In this document: positions 50,514 to 59,023 of the stretch, piece after piece
Layout: the number at the start of each line of letters is the position of its first letter
How positions within the stretch are numbered: position 1 is the stretch's first letter
Assembly (NCBI GenBank): GCA_021324455.1
Contig: JAJPJA010000070.1
Span: 1-64,000, forward strand
Reading direction: 5' to 3'
Source of the DNA: Pseudomonadota bacterium
GTDB taxonomy: Bacteria; Desulfobacterota; Binatia; Binatales; Binataceae
Length of the DNA: 64,000 nucleotides
Position numbers and translations under genes: made by a program
Notes under the pieces: model-generated
Seen by the model: the letters and a program-made list of their open reading frames with translations, nothing else
What the model was told of the DNA's origin: nothing
The model's database searches: none

Positions 50514-51632
50514 ATGAAGGGGCGCGCGAGCGCCGCGGTGACGGCGTTATGGAGCGCGATGGCGCTGGCGTTGTGCCGATGCGCCGCGCCGGCCGTCAGC
50601 GCCGCCGCGCCTGCGCTGTGTGGTCCGTTTGGCGACCCGCCCGCAATAGTGAGCGGGGCCGACAAACCCGATTGCCCGCGCGGCACCACGTTGGGACCGT
50701 GGAAGGACGCCAACGGCAATGATCGATACGCTTGCCTTTGGGAGCCCGATCGGGTCGCATCAAAAGGCCGTCTGCCGATGCTGATCTATCTGCATCCGTC
50801 GCTCTTCGGACCCAAAACCGTGGCCAAAACGGATCTGCTCCGGTACCAGGACATCATTGGGCTGAGCGAAGGCAGTGCCGGCTATATCGTGCTGGCGCCG
50901 ATGGGCCGCAAAACGCTGCATCATTATCCGCGTCCCGACGAAAAGGGCCTCGGATGGGATACCTGGTACCGCCAGTTCAACCCGGCCGGCGACGTGACGG
51001 TAAACCAGGCGCGATACCGGCTTAATATGGACGCAGCCGCAATCGACCATTTCACCGCTTTGGAGTTGTCCACGGGCAAAGTTGATCCCGATCGCGTCTA
51101 TGTCATCGGATGGTCCAATGGAGCAGCGATGGCATACCTGTACGGGCTCAACCGGCCGGGCATCGCGGCGGCGGTGCTTTATTCGGCGCCGGACCCGTTC
51201 GGCGCGCTGAACGATCCGTGTCCGCAGACGCCAACCGCGGGCCGGGCCGTGAACGACCGCCAAATCCGCGTCTTCAACCCGGCGTTGCCTACCATGCACG
51301 TGCATAACAGTTGCGATATCGCCGGCTTATGCCCCAACGCGGAGCGCATGGCGCGGGAGCTGAAACCGCTCGGCTCCACGCTGCATGACAGGATCATTGA
51401 CTACTTCGGCGCGCCGGTGAATCAATGCGCGCGCTGGTGCGGCGTCGATGAAGATGGCAGCGTGAGGCCGCAAGAGGACCCTGCGGGCTACAGCTTTGGC
51501 TTTATCGAACATTCGCGATGGCCGCGGCAGTGGACGCCGCTGATGCTGGATTTCCTGCGCGGCCATTCACTTAATCAGGCCGCACAGACGGTTAACGGAG
51601 GACGCCAGGATGAAGTTGATTTCGCTCATTAG
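50514..51632 (+). CDS. secreted alpha/beta-hydrolase (esterase / PHB-depolymerase-like)
   Basis: 372 aa from ATG 50514. Signal peptide about 1-31 (AVTALWSAMALALCRCAAPAVSAAAPA). The nucleophile elbow GWSNGAAMAYLYG gives the catalytic Ser. HHYPRPDEKGLGWDTWYRQF and MHVHNSCDIAGLCPNAERM resemble feruloyl esterase/PHB depolymerase-type enzymes, and the many Cys suggest disulfides. The catalytic His is probably in FIEHSRWPRQW. The 3' end overlaps the next gene by 23 bases. Likely hydrolyses an ester outside the cytoplasm. Confidence 0.8.
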   Translation: MKGRASAAVTALWSAMALALCRCAAPAVSAAAPALCGPFGDPPAIVSGADKPDCPRGTTLGPWKDANGNDRYACLWEPDRVASKGRLPMLIYLHPSLFGPKTVAKTDLLRYQDIIGLSEGSAGYIVLAPMGRKTLHHYPRPDEKGLGWDTWYRQFNPAGDVTVNQARYRLNMDAAAIDHFTALELSTGKVDPDRVYVIGWSNGAAMAYLYGLNRPGIAAAVLYSAPDPFGALNDPCPQTPTAGRAVNDRQIRVFNPALPTMHVHNSCDIAGLCPNAERMARELKPLGSTLHDRIIDYFGAPVNQCARWCGVDEDGSVRPQEDPAGYSFGFIEHSRWPRQWTPLMLDFLRGHSLNQAAQTVNGGRQDEVDFAH

Positions 51633-52311
51633 CCGCGGACCCGGACACAATCGGGCCGATTTTCAACAATGGTTGCTGCGCGAACATGCGCCTGCAGTGC
51701 TCAAGGGCGTCGAGCGGCTGTCGCATTACGTGGTCCATCTCAACGACGTAACGCCCAAGATGGCTACCGCGCCGCTGGATTCCGCTCCTATCCCTTACGA
51801 CGCCGTGACCGAGATGTGGATCGAAGAAGAGGGCGGAACCGAGACCGAGGTCGAGTTGTACAACGCGCTGGTCAACCCGATGATGCAGGGTCTGGACGCA
51901 CACTCCGCGAGGCATCATTCATATCTGGTCACCGAACTGATCCAGAAAGATGAGCAGCGGTTTGCCGTCGGGCAGAAGGCGCCCGGGGTTAATCTGGTCT
52001 CCGCGATCACCTGGGCCGAGGGCAAAAACAACCAGACCGGCCGCCAGGGATGGCGCAAACACGGGCCGCTGGCCTGCCGCGTGCACGTCGGCATGACCCG
52101 TTACGTGCAGAACGACGTCGAACTGGCGCTCACGCCCGGCGCCCCGGGCTTCAACGGTGTGGCGGTGCTCTACTTTCCGGCCCTGGCGGATCTCGAGCAG
52201 CGGCTGTATGACACGCCGCAGAACGCTGAGGTGATCGCGGCTGACGTCAAGAGTTTCGTCAATCTGGACAAAATCGTCACCTTTTACACCAGCCAATACT
52301 CGTTGAAATAG
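51610..52311 (+). CDS. EthD-domain-like protein (two repeats)
   Basis: 233 aa. DFQQWLLREHAPAVLKGVERLSHYVVHL is an EthD-type first repeat (family pattern F..WL...H). The second repeat is LVSAITWAEGKNNQTGRQGWRKHGPLACRVHVGMTRYVQNDVE. Related in layout to the EthD protein at 1281-1976. Starts inside the end of the secreted hydrolase gene, so the two are probably cotranscribed. Chemistry unknown. Confidence 0.72.
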   Translation: MKLISLISRGPGHNRADFQQWLLREHAPAVLKGVERLSHYVVHLNDVTPKMATAPLDSAPIPYDAVTEMWIEEEGGTETEVELYNALVNPMMQGLDAHSARHHSYLVTELIQKDEQRFAVGQKAPGVNLVSAITWAEGKNNQTGRQGWRKHGPLACRVHVGMTRYVQNDVELALTPGAPGFNGVAVLYFPALADLEQRLYDTPQNAEVIAADVKSFVNLDKIVTFYTSQYSLK

Positions 52312-52446
52312 GGCTGCCGATGCGGCAACGAGTCGCTTCCTGTGGTTTACGAGCTCGCTGAGGCCGATTGCCCGCGCCGGATCGGCACGCCCCGATTTTG
52401 TCGATCCTGACCGAGCCCGTTCGACCATTTTTGCTGGAGGCTCATC

Positions 52447-52800
52447 ATGAAATATATGCTGCTGATTTATCTCGACGAGCACGCGATAGACGACTCCGAG
52501 CGCGAGCAATGCTACGGCGAATCGCTGCGGCTCGCGCATGAGCTTAAGGCGCGCGGACAGTACCTGGCCGCCTCGCCGCTGCATCCGACCTCCACCGCCA
52601 CCAGCGTCCGCGTGCGCGAGGGCAGGAAATTCGTCACCGACGGGCCGTTCGCGGAGACCCGCGAGCAGCTCGGCGGCTATTATCTGGTCGACGCCCAGAA
52701 CCTCGACCAGGCTATCGATATCGCCGCCCGCATTCCGGGGGCGCGGCGCGGCACGATCGAGGTCCGGCCCGTCATCGAATTGGCGGGACTGCCGGATTGA
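52447..52800 (+). CDS. YCII-related (DGPF-domain) protein
   Basis: 117 aa, GGAGG before the ATG. MKYMLLIYLDEHAID, TSVRVREGRKFVTDGPFAETREQLGGYYLVDAQNLDQAIDIAARIPGARRGTIEVRPV: the TDGPFAETREQLGGYYL signature defines the DGPF group, often found next to ECF sigma factors. No sigma factor gene is adjacent here. Small dimeric alpha+beta barrel of unknown function. A paralogue follows 83 bases later. Confidence 0.93.
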   Translation: MKYMLLIYLDEHAIDDSEREQCYGESLRLAHELKARGQYLAASPLHPTSTATSVRVREGRKFVTDGPFAETREQLGGYYLVDAQNLDQAIDIAARIPGARRGTIEVRPVIELAGLPD

Positions 52801-52883
52801 AAAAGATCGCGGATGTCGATCCTGTCCTTGCTTGTTCGACCAGACATGAACCTGGTTCTCCAGGCAAAAGGAGACAAGAGACC

Positions 52884-53312
52884 ATGCGTTTCATGATTCT
52901 GCGCAAGGCCGACAGGAATACCGAGGCCGGTGCGATGCCGAGCACCGAGCTGATCGCCGAAATGATGAAGTACAACGAGGAACTGGTCAAAGCCGGCGTC
53001 CTGGTGGCGGGCGACGGCCTCCATCCGACCTCCAAAGGCGCCAGGATCAAGTTTTCCCGCGGCAGGCCCCGCGTGATCGACGGTCCCTTCAGCGAGACCA
53101 AAGAGCTGATTGCCGGCTATACCATGATCGACGCCGAATCGAAGGCAGATGCGATCGAGATCGCCAAACGATGGCCCGCTCTGGACGCCGACGGCGAAGT
53201 CGAACTCGAAATCCGTCAGGTGATCCAGGCCTCGGACTTCGGTCCCGAGCTTACACCTGAACTGCGCCAACAGGAGCAGCGGCTGCGCGCGCGGAGCGCG
53301 GCGAAGAAGTAG
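52884..53312 (+). CDS. YCII-related (DGPF-domain) protein
   Basis: 142 aa from ATG 52884 with AAAGGAG upstream; the longer frame from 52797 is rejected. MRFMILRKADRNTEAGAMPS, VIDGPFSETKELIAGYTMIDAESKADAIEIAKRWP and VELEIRQVIQ are clear DGPF-domain features. Divergent in sequence from the previous gene, so an older duplication. The C-terminus is Arg/Lys-rich. Confidence 0.93.
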   Translation: MRFMILRKADRNTEAGAMPSTELIAEMMKYNEELVKAGVLVAGDGLHPTSKGARIKFSRGRPRVIDGPFSETKELIAGYTMIDAESKADAIEIAKRWPALDADGEVELEIRQVIQASDFGPELTPELRQQEQRLRARSAAKK

Positions 53313-53333
53313 GCCGCGGGAGAGGTGTCAACG

Positions 53334-54545
53334 ATGAAGGGCTCAGGATTGTCCGGCGCGCGGCTCGCCCGGATGCATGATGTCATGGCCGGCTATGTCG
53401 AGCGCGGCGATGTTCCGGGAATCGTAACGTTGATTGCCCGGCGCGGTGAAGTGCAGGCCGACGTTATCGGGCGTATGGCACTGAACGGCGGCGATCCGAT
53501 GCGCCGCGATACGATTTTCCGCATCACCTCCATGACCAAGCCGATCACCGCGGCGGCGGCGATGATCCTGGTGGAGGAATGCAAACTGCGGCTGGACGAT
53601 CCGGTGGAGCGTCTGGTGCCGGAGTTGGCCGATCGCCGGGTGCTGACAGCATTGGATGGCCCGATCGACCAGACGGTTCCCGCGCAGCGCCCCATCACGC
53701 TGCGCGACCTGCTTACCTTCCGCCTGGGTCTGGGAATTATCTTCGGCACGTCCGATCAGTATCCCATCCTGAAGGCGATCGAGGACTTGCAACTGGTGGG
53801 TTTCGGCCCGCCCAATCAGGCGACGCCGCATTCGCCCGACGAATGGATCCGCCGTCTTTCAACCCTGCCCCTGATGCATCAGCCGGGCGAGCGATGGATG
53901 TACAACACGGGGTCGTATGTGCTGGGCGTGCTGATCGCGCGCGCGTCGGGGCAGCCGCTGGAAACCTTTGTGCGCCAGAGAATTTTCGATCCGCTGGGCA
54001 TGAAGGACACCGCTTTCAGCGTGCCGGCCGAAAAGCTGCATCGTTTGGCGACCAGCTACTGGTACAACGAGGAAACCGGCGCGCTCGATTTCAATGACGG
54101 CGCGCAGGACAGTCAATGGAGCCGCCCGCCGGCATTCCCCGACGGCGGCGCGGGTTTGGTCTCAACCGCGGATGACTATCTCGCGTTCGGCCAGATGCTG
54201 CTCAATTTGGGGAAATACAAGGACACCCGAATCCTGTCGCGGCCCTCCGTGGAGACTATGATCGCGGACCATCTGAGGCCCGAACACAAAGCGCGATCCG
54301 CCTTCTTTCCCGACTATTGGGACAGCCGCGGCTGGGGCTTCGGCCTGTCGGTGATCACGGGCCGCAGCGATATCGCCGCAACCCCGGGCCGCTTCGGCTG
54401 GGACGGCGGCTACGGCACCTCCTGGTCGTCGGATCCGAAAGAGGAGATGGTGGCGATTCTGATGACTCAGCGCGCGCAGTTCCCGCTGCTGTCGGGCGTG
54501 TACCTGGATTTCTGGACGTCGGTATATCAGGCGATCGACGACTGA
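53334..54545 (+). CDS. serine hydrolase of the beta-lactamase class C / EstB family
   Basis: 403 aa. Catalytic SxxK as ITSMTKPITAAAAMILVEE, the YxN-type motif region WMYNTGSYVLGVLIARASGQPLE, then GGAGLVSTADDYLAFGQMLLN and GWGFGLSV, with WDGGYGTSWSSDPKEEM in the KTG-loop region. Most such proteins are esterases or D-amino-acid peptidases, not true beta-lactamases. No signal peptide, so cytoplasmic. ATG 53334 preferred over GTG 53325 because GGGAGAGG abuts the latter. Confidence 0.92.
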   Translation: MKGSGLSGARLARMHDVMAGYVERGDVPGIVTLIARRGEVQADVIGRMALNGGDPMRRDTIFRITSMTKPITAAAAMILVEECKLRLDDPVERLVPELADRRVLTALDGPIDQTVPAQRPITLRDLLTFRLGLGIIFGTSDQYPILKAIEDLQLVGFGPPNQATPHSPDEWIRRLSTLPLMHQPGERWMYNTGSYVLGVLIARASGQPLETFVRQRIFDPLGMKDTAFSVPAEKLHRLATSYWYNEETGALDFNDGAQDSQWSRPPAFPDGGAGLVSTADDYLAFGQMLLNLGKYKDTRILSRPSVETMIADHLRPEHKARSAFFPDYWDSRGWGFGLSVITGRSDIAATPGRFGWDGGYGTSWSSDPKEEMVAILMTQRAQFPLLSGVYLDFWTSVYQAIDD

Positions 54546-54667
54546 AAGGCAGGTAAGCGGCGTTCCCGCCTGTCACATTCGCACCCAGCACCTCCGCATA
54601 AGCTCCGGCGCTTTGCCAATTGGTCGGGATGGCCTCGTTTTTTTGACGCGATCGAACGCAACAACCA

Positions 54668-56002
54668 TTACTGGACTTTCGACAGCAGGCCGGCGCGTAT
54701 CTGACATTTTCCCGGCGGCGGAGCGGCGTCGATGTTGGGCAGACTCATCAGGTCGGGAACGAAAAGCGGACGATTCCTGACAATCGCGGTAGTCGCGGCC
54801 ATCCGCTTTTGTTTCCCCGCCTCCGCCTGCGAATACACCACCGCTACGCCGTTGACGAATTCGGTGTCGTTGGGCCAACTGAGGCGCATCACCACCACCG
54901 GATGGCCTGCGGCGTCGCGCGCCGGCCAGCGTTCGACCCTGGGCAGCGCCTCCTTTCTGCCCACGCCCGGATAAACCTTTCCATTGAGGTCGACCCCAAA
55001 CTGCGCCAGTTGATTGAATGGCAAACGCGTTCGCGACGATTCCGTATTCAGTCCGATCCATATCTCCACGTGCGGCAGATTGATCCATGAGCCGCCCGCC
55101 GCGGTCTGCGGCGATGCCGCCGGATCGAACACCTGCACCACCAGCGTCTGGAACGATTCCGCAATGGCCCTGACCTCCGCCGCCCGCGCCGCCGGTGCGG
55201 GGTCGCCGAATACCACGAAGCCATTGGCGCCCGCGGTGGTCATCGGCGGAACGCAATCGCCAATCGCGGTGCCTGACGGAATCCTAGTGGACGCCGGGTC
55301 CGCGCCCATGGCCGGTACCAGGACGTTGTAGGCGCCCAGCAGGTTGGGCGCCGGATGCGGGGTAAAGGCCGCCGATGCGTTTGCGGGCCATTGCGGACAG
55401 CCGACGTCTTCTCCCCATTTGGCGGCGCGATCCTTGGTTATCGAGCGGGCCGTCATGGCGAGGAAGTCGATATCGGTGACACTGCCGTTATCGGACGACA
55501 AATCGTTGAAACTGCAATCGCGCTCGGCAATCGCGCGCCATGGCGACAGCGTGTAGGTAGTCGCCGATTCCCATCGCCAGGCCGAACCGCCCACGCGCCG
55601 ATGAATCAGCTTGCCGCTTTCAACGGTGACGTCATCTTCGCCGACGCCGGCCGCGCCATAACCGTCGTTGCAGAATTTCAGGAGGCGTTTGGGCGGCTGC
55701 GCGCCTTCCAGCAGCCAGTATTCCACTCCGCCGTCGAATTTACCCTCCGCATGGCAGCCCTCGTCGGGCGCGTCATCGGGCTTGTCCGTCAAGCCCAAAT
55801 GGACTTCGACCACGATGAGCGGCGCAGCGGACGCAGACCTGCCGCCGTCGTAAACTTTTCCGATCGTGCAGGCGGCGCGAGTCTGGCATATCGCGGACTT
55901 CCGCGCCGGGTCGAGATCGGCGGCACACACCGCGGCGCAAAAAGCCGCGCTTGATATCAGCGCCGCGGCGCATACCCGCATTCGAACCGGCGTCATCGTC
56001 AT
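54668..56002 (-). CDS. secreted protein of unknown function (444 aa)
   Basis: ATG 56002 with AGGAA 9 bases upstream; the longer frame to 56068 is less likely. Signal peptide about 1-28 (CAAALISSAAFCAAVCAA). Cys-rich mature protein (ICQTRAACTIGKVYDGGR, DEGCHAEGKFDGGVEYWLLEG, CNDGYGAAGVGEDDVTVE). The middle and C-terminal parts show NLPHVEIWIGLNTE and VNGVAVVYSQAEAGKQKRMAAT, which resemble no family I know. Possibly a periplasmic or outer-membrane-associated protein. It stands alone on the minus strand, with 122 bases to the serine hydrolase on the other side. Confidence 0.7.
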   Translation of the reverse strand: MTMTPVRMRVCAAALISSAAFCAAVCAADLDPARKSAICQTRAACTIGKVYDGGRSASAAPLIVVEVHLGLTDKPDDAPDEGCHAEGKFDGGVEYWLLEGAQPPKRLLKFCNDGYGAAGVGEDDVTVESGKLIHRRVGGSAWRWESATTYTLSPWRAIAERDCSFNDLSSDNGSVTDIDFLAMTARSITKDRAAKWGEDVGCPQWPANASAAFTPHPAPNLLGAYNVLVPAMGADPASTRIPSGTAIGDCVPPMTTAGANGFVVFGDPAPAARAAEVRAIAESFQTLVVQVFDPAASPQTAAGGSWINLPHVEIWIGLNTESSRTRLPFNQLAQFGVDLNGKVYPGVGRKEALPRVERWPARDAAGHPVVVMRLSWPNDTEFVNGVAVVYSQAEAGKQKRMAATTAIVRNRPLFVPDLMSLPNIDAAPPPGKCQIRAGLLSKVQ

Positions 56003-56113
56003 CGCACCGGTTCCTGGAGGATAAGTGAAAATCGACAGCAGGAGTTGAAGGATGCGTTTCATTGCCAATGCTCTTTAGCAGCATCGGCGGCGGCGCTCCA
56101 GGCCATGCTGAAT

Positions 56114-57742
56114 TCAGATCAGATTTCGATAAACCGGCTTGTAGGTCCGCGCGTTGATGAACGCGCGCAGATCGGGCGGTTCAGGCACCCCGGCCAGGCC
56201 GAGAGCGAAAATCACCTGCGCCACGCGTTCGGCGGCGCGTATCTCGGTGTTCAGGATTGCGGATGGGGGCGGATAGACCCGGCCCATATCGAGGTCGGCC
56301 TGACTGACCTGTTCCGCCACCCCGCGGGCGGCGGCGATGAACATCCCGTCGGTAACGCGCCGCGCCCGCGCCGCGAACACGGCCAGTCCTATGGCGGGGA
56401 AAATGCACACGTTGTTGCCCTGCCCCGGCATCAGAACCCGGCCACCCAGATGCACCGGACCGAACGGACTGCCGCTGGCAAAAACGGCCCTGCCCCCGGA
56501 CCATTCGTAGGCCTCCTGGGCGGTGCATTCGGAGCGCGAGGTCGGATTGGACAAGGCGAAGATAATCGGACGCCGATTCAGCCGCGCCATCGTCTCGATC
56601 ACGCGCCGGTCGAAGGCCTTGGCCGCGGTGCTGACGCCGATGATCGCGGTGGGCCGAATCGACTCGATGGCGGCGGTAAAATCGCGCAGCGGCGGATGCG
56701 GATGGGCGTAGCGGCGCTGCGCAGCGGTCAGATCCGTGCGGCTCGACTCGATCAGTCCGTTGACGTCGAACAGCCAGTTGCGGCCGCGTGCCTGCTCGCG
56801 CGAGATCCCCTCCAGCACCATCGCTTCGACCAGCAAGTCGGCGATTCCGATACCCGCGGCGCCCGCCCCCAGCAAAAGGAAGGTCTGTCCGGTCAGACCG
56901 CCGCCGGTGATGCGAAGGGCCGAAAGGATTCCCGCCAGCGCCATCGCGCCGGTCCCCTGGATATCGTCGTTGAAGCAGCAGAACCGATCCTGATAGCGGA
57001 GCAGAAAGCGGACCGCGTCTGCGCCCGACCAGTCTTCAAACTGCACGCAGCATCCGGGAAACACCTCTTCTACGGCGGCCATGAACTCGTCGACGAAGCT
57101 GGTTACCTCCTCCGGATCGGGACGGGTCTGGCGCAGCCCCAGGTAAAGCGGGTCGCGCAGCAGCGAGGCGTTGTCGGTGCCGCAGTCGATCAGCACCGGC
57201 ATCGTGAGCTGCGGCGGCACGCCGGCGCACGCCGTGTACAGGGCCAGCTTTCCGATCGGAATGCCCATGCCGTTGGCGCCCAGGTCTCCCAGCCCCAGGA
57301 TGCGCTGGCCGCTGGTCACGACGATAAAGCGCACGTCCGGCTCGGGCCAGTTGCGCAGCACTTCCCGCACGCGGCCGCGCCGGCGGATTGAAAGGTACAA
57401 ACCGCGCGGGCGGCGCAGGATGTGACCGAACTGCAGGCACGCCTCGCCCACCGTCGGGGTATAGACCAGCGGCAGGAAACGCGCCGGATCGGACATCAGC
57501 ACGGCGTAAAAAAGCGTCTCGACGGTGTCCTGCAACCCGGTCAGATAGATGTACTTCTCCAGGTCATTGGGTTTGAGTCCGAGTTGGTCGAGCACTCTTC
57601 TGATCTGGACTTCCTGCGTGTCGATACCTTCCGGCAGCAGTCCGACCAGCCCCAATGCTTCGCGTTCGGCCTCGGTGAAAGCGGTTGACTTGTTCAGGCG
57701 CGGGTCGCGGATCAGCGCCGCGCCGCGAAGTTTCGTGATCAT
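56114..57742 (-). CDS. maeA: NAD-dependent malic enzyme
   Basis: 542 aa from ATG 57742 with AGGAG 7 bases before; the frame opens further to 57793. Oxidatively decarboxylates malate to pyruvate. LVYTPTVGEACLQFGHI, VVTSGQRILGLGDLGANGMGIPIGKL and LIDCGTDNASLL are signature segments. QFEDWSGADAVRFLLRYQDRFCCFNDDIQGTG holds metal and substrate residues, LLLGAGAAGIGIADLL binds NAD, and IIFALSNPTSRSECTAQEAYEWSGGRAVFASGSPF follows. Length matches the large E. coli-type enzyme. Divergent from Hsp20, sharing the region around 57743-57876. Confidence 0.97.
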   Translation of the reverse strand: MITKLRGAALIRDPRLNKSTAFTEAEREALGLVGLLPEGIDTQEVQIRRVLDQLGLKPNDLEKYIYLTGLQDTVETLFYAVLMSDPARFLPLVYTPTVGEACLQFGHILRRPRGLYLSIRRRGRVREVLRNWPEPDVRFIVVTSGQRILGLGDLGANGMGIPIGKLALYTACAGVPPQLTMPVLIDCGTDNASLLRDPLYLGLRQTRPDPEEVTSFVDEFMAAVEEVFPGCCVQFEDWSGADAVRFLLRYQDRFCCFNDDIQGTGAMALAGILSALRITGGGLTGQTFLLLGAGAAGIGIADLLVEAMVLEGISREQARGRNWLFDVNGLIESSRTDLTAAQRRYAHPHPPLRDFTAAIESIRPTAIIGVSTAAKAFDRRVIETMARLNRRPIIFALSNPTSRSECTAQEAYEWSGGRAVFASGSPFGPVHLGGRVLMPGQGNNVCIFPAIGLAVFAARARRVTDGMFIAAARGVAEQVSQADLDMGRVYPPPSAILNTEIRAAERVAQVIFALGLAGVPEPPDLRAFINARTYKPVYRNLI

Positions 57743-57776
57743 CGGTGCGCTCCTGATTTCTGCCTGCCGGCGCAAA

Positions 57777-57788
57777 AATTGATCAATT
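57777..57788. promoter_or_regulatory. palindrome AATTGATCAATT
   Basis: Perfect 12-bp palindrome in the divergent region between malic enzyme and Hsp20. A second TTGATC half lies 40 bases downstream (57827). Possible operator. Confidence 0.35.
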
Positions 57789-57797
57789 GTCACCCCC

Positions 57798-57825
57798 TTG
57801 ACGACGATCGCAACTGCATTAATTT
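57798..57825 (+). promoter_or_regulatory. candidate promoter of hsp20
   Basis: TTGACG (57798-57803), 16-base spacer, TAATTT (57820-57825). The -35 box is good and the -10 box weak. It could also be a heat-shock sigma promoter. No CIRCE element was recognised. Confidence 0.4.
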
Positions 57826-57860
57826 TTTGATCGAAAGGCTCGACACCTGAGCATAAAACA

Positions 57861-57870
57861 AAGGAGGTGA
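57861..57870 (+). promoter_or_regulatory. strong ribosome binding site of hsp20
   Basis: AAGGAGGTGA, a full match to the anti-Shine-Dalgarno, 6 bases before the ATG at 57877. Suggests high expression under stress. Confidence 0.8.
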
Positions 57871-57876
57871 AGTCAG

Positions 57877-58359
57877 ATGCTGGGTGAACTTCAGCCTTGG
57901 TTTTCGGGATGGCCGATGCTTCAGGACATGAACCGGTTCCGCCAGGAGATGGATCGCCTGTTCGAGCGATTCTTCGGCGAGGACGCCTTCACCGCACCGG
58001 GTCCGATGCTGCCGCGCGCCGAGTATGCTCTGGAAGATGGCAAGTGGACGATGCGGATGGACTTGCCCGGGGTTGACGTCAAAGATATCGACATCTCCAT
58101 TGCGGGCGACACGCTGACGGTGCGGGCGTCGCGCGAGCGCCGCGCGGACGGCGGCCCGGAGCATAGCGAACTCAGCTACGGACGCTACGAACGGTCGGTC
58201 AGGCTGCCCAAGGGACTCAAGACCGATGAGTTCCATGCCAGCTACCGCAACGGGGTGCTGGAGCTGTCCTGCCCGGCGACCGCGGAGCTGACCGGCCGCC
58301 GGATCCCGGTGGAAATCGGCGCCGGGGAACACAAGCAGATCGAGTCAAAGGCCGCTTAA
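57877..58359 (+). CDS. Hsp20 / alpha-crystallin-type small heat-shock protein
   Basis: 160 aa holdase chaperone. The N-terminal arm has MNRFRQEMDRLFERFFGED. The alpha-crystallin domain (about residues 45-145) shows ALEDGKWTMRMDLPGVDVKDIDISIAGDTLTVRASRERR, SYGRYERSVRLPKGLKTDEFHASYRNGVLELSCP (the classic GVL motif) and a short C-terminal tail. It binds unfolding proteins in the cytoplasm. Behind a very strong Shine-Dalgarno and followed by three hairpins. Confidence 0.97.
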   Translation: MLGELQPWFSGWPMLQDMNRFRQEMDRLFERFFGEDAFTAPGPMLPRAEYALEDGKWTMRMDLPGVDVKDIDISIAGDTLTVRASRERRADGGPEHSELSYGRYERSVRLPKGLKTDEFHASYRNGVLELSCPATAELTGRRIPVEIGAGEHKQIESKAA

Positions 58360-58381
58360 CCGCCCAATAAGCGGCGCAATT

Positions 58382-58400
58382 GATCCGCCTCACGCGGATC
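58382..58400 (+). terminator. hairpin 1 downstream of hsp20
   Basis: GATCCGC-CTCAC-GCGGATC, 7-bp perfect stem, 22 bases after the stop. No T run. Confidence 0.5.
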
Positions 58401-58403
58401 CCG

Positions 58404-58425
58404 CAGCGGGGAAACCGTCCCGCTG
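58404..58425 (+). terminator. hairpin 2 downstream of hsp20
   Basis: CAGCGGG-N8-CCCGCTG, 7-bp stem, three bases after hairpin 1. It runs into the end of the acetolactate decarboxylase remnant on the other strand. Confidence 0.45.
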
Positions 58426-58430
58426 GAACT

Positions 58431-58865
58431 TCACGGCCCGTGACCAGGTGCCCGCCGCCGCGGCGGGCACTTTGCGGGCTGGGCCACTTCGTGTTCAGCT
58501 CGATCCAGATCGGCGCCAGGGTCGCGGGTCAGATCCGCCTTCAGAAATTCCTGGTTTTCCGGCAGCGCCACCCGTAAATCGCGCACCGCCTGAATTCCCA
58601 CGCGCAGCTTACCTCCCGCGCATTCCATCAGGTGGCCGCCCGCCGACCTTTCCCGGCTGATGAAATGCAGGTGATAGCCGGGGACTTCGAGGGTTTTCAC
58701 GTATTCGGGCGACCAGAAACCGACCAACGTGCCGGCGATGCCTCGCAGTCTGAATTCCGGCTGATGAGCCGCGGCGACGATCAACGGCGTGCCTTCTTCC
58801 GCCTTGCACCGCGCACCGGGCAGCGCAGCCGCGCGAACCCCCGGCAGGTGAATCCAAGCGTACGC
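58431..58865 (-). pseudogene. C-terminal remnant of alpha-acetolactate decarboxylase
   Basis: The frame is open from after a TGA at 58866-58868 to 58431 (144 codons). TPLIVAAAHQPEFRLRGIAG, GTLVGFWSPEYVKTLEVPGYHLHFISRERSAGGHL and LRVALPENQEFLKADL match the C-terminal half of AlsD/BudA, including the three metal-ligand His (HLHF and GGH). The first 110-130 residues normally present are missing: no frame upstream resembles them, and only 158 bases separate the stop from the next gene (59024). A TTG at 58784 could start a short product. So it is a truncated gene, not an active enzyme. Confidence 0.7.
58448..58470. terminator. perfect 11-bp inverted repeat, possible bidirectional terminator
   Basis: GTGCCCGCCGC-C-GCGGCGGGCAC, followed by TTT on the plus strand. 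A very stable GC hairpin lying within the end of the acetolactate decarboxylase remnant. It could end transcription from hsp20. Confidence 0.5.
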
Positions 58866-59023
58866 TCAGGCGGATAAACGCGAAGCGATTTACCCGGGCG
58901 CACACCGCAAATAATCGCTTCGCCTTGATTTCTCCGCTGCCCTCGCTGGCGCCCGGTTGGTCGCAACGACACGCAGTGGTGGCGCGTCACGGGAGCAGCA
59001 GGCGATGCCGCCTGCTGCCTCTC

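Noticed and set aside
56045-57391. 448-codon plus-strand open frame
   Set aside because: Antisense to the malic enzyme.
58866-58868. Second selenocysteine codon (TGA upstream of the acetolactate decarboxylase remnant)
   Set aside because: Sequence upstream of this TGA does not resemble the missing N-terminal half, another stop (TAA) follows within 8 codons, and Sec has no place in this metal enzyme.
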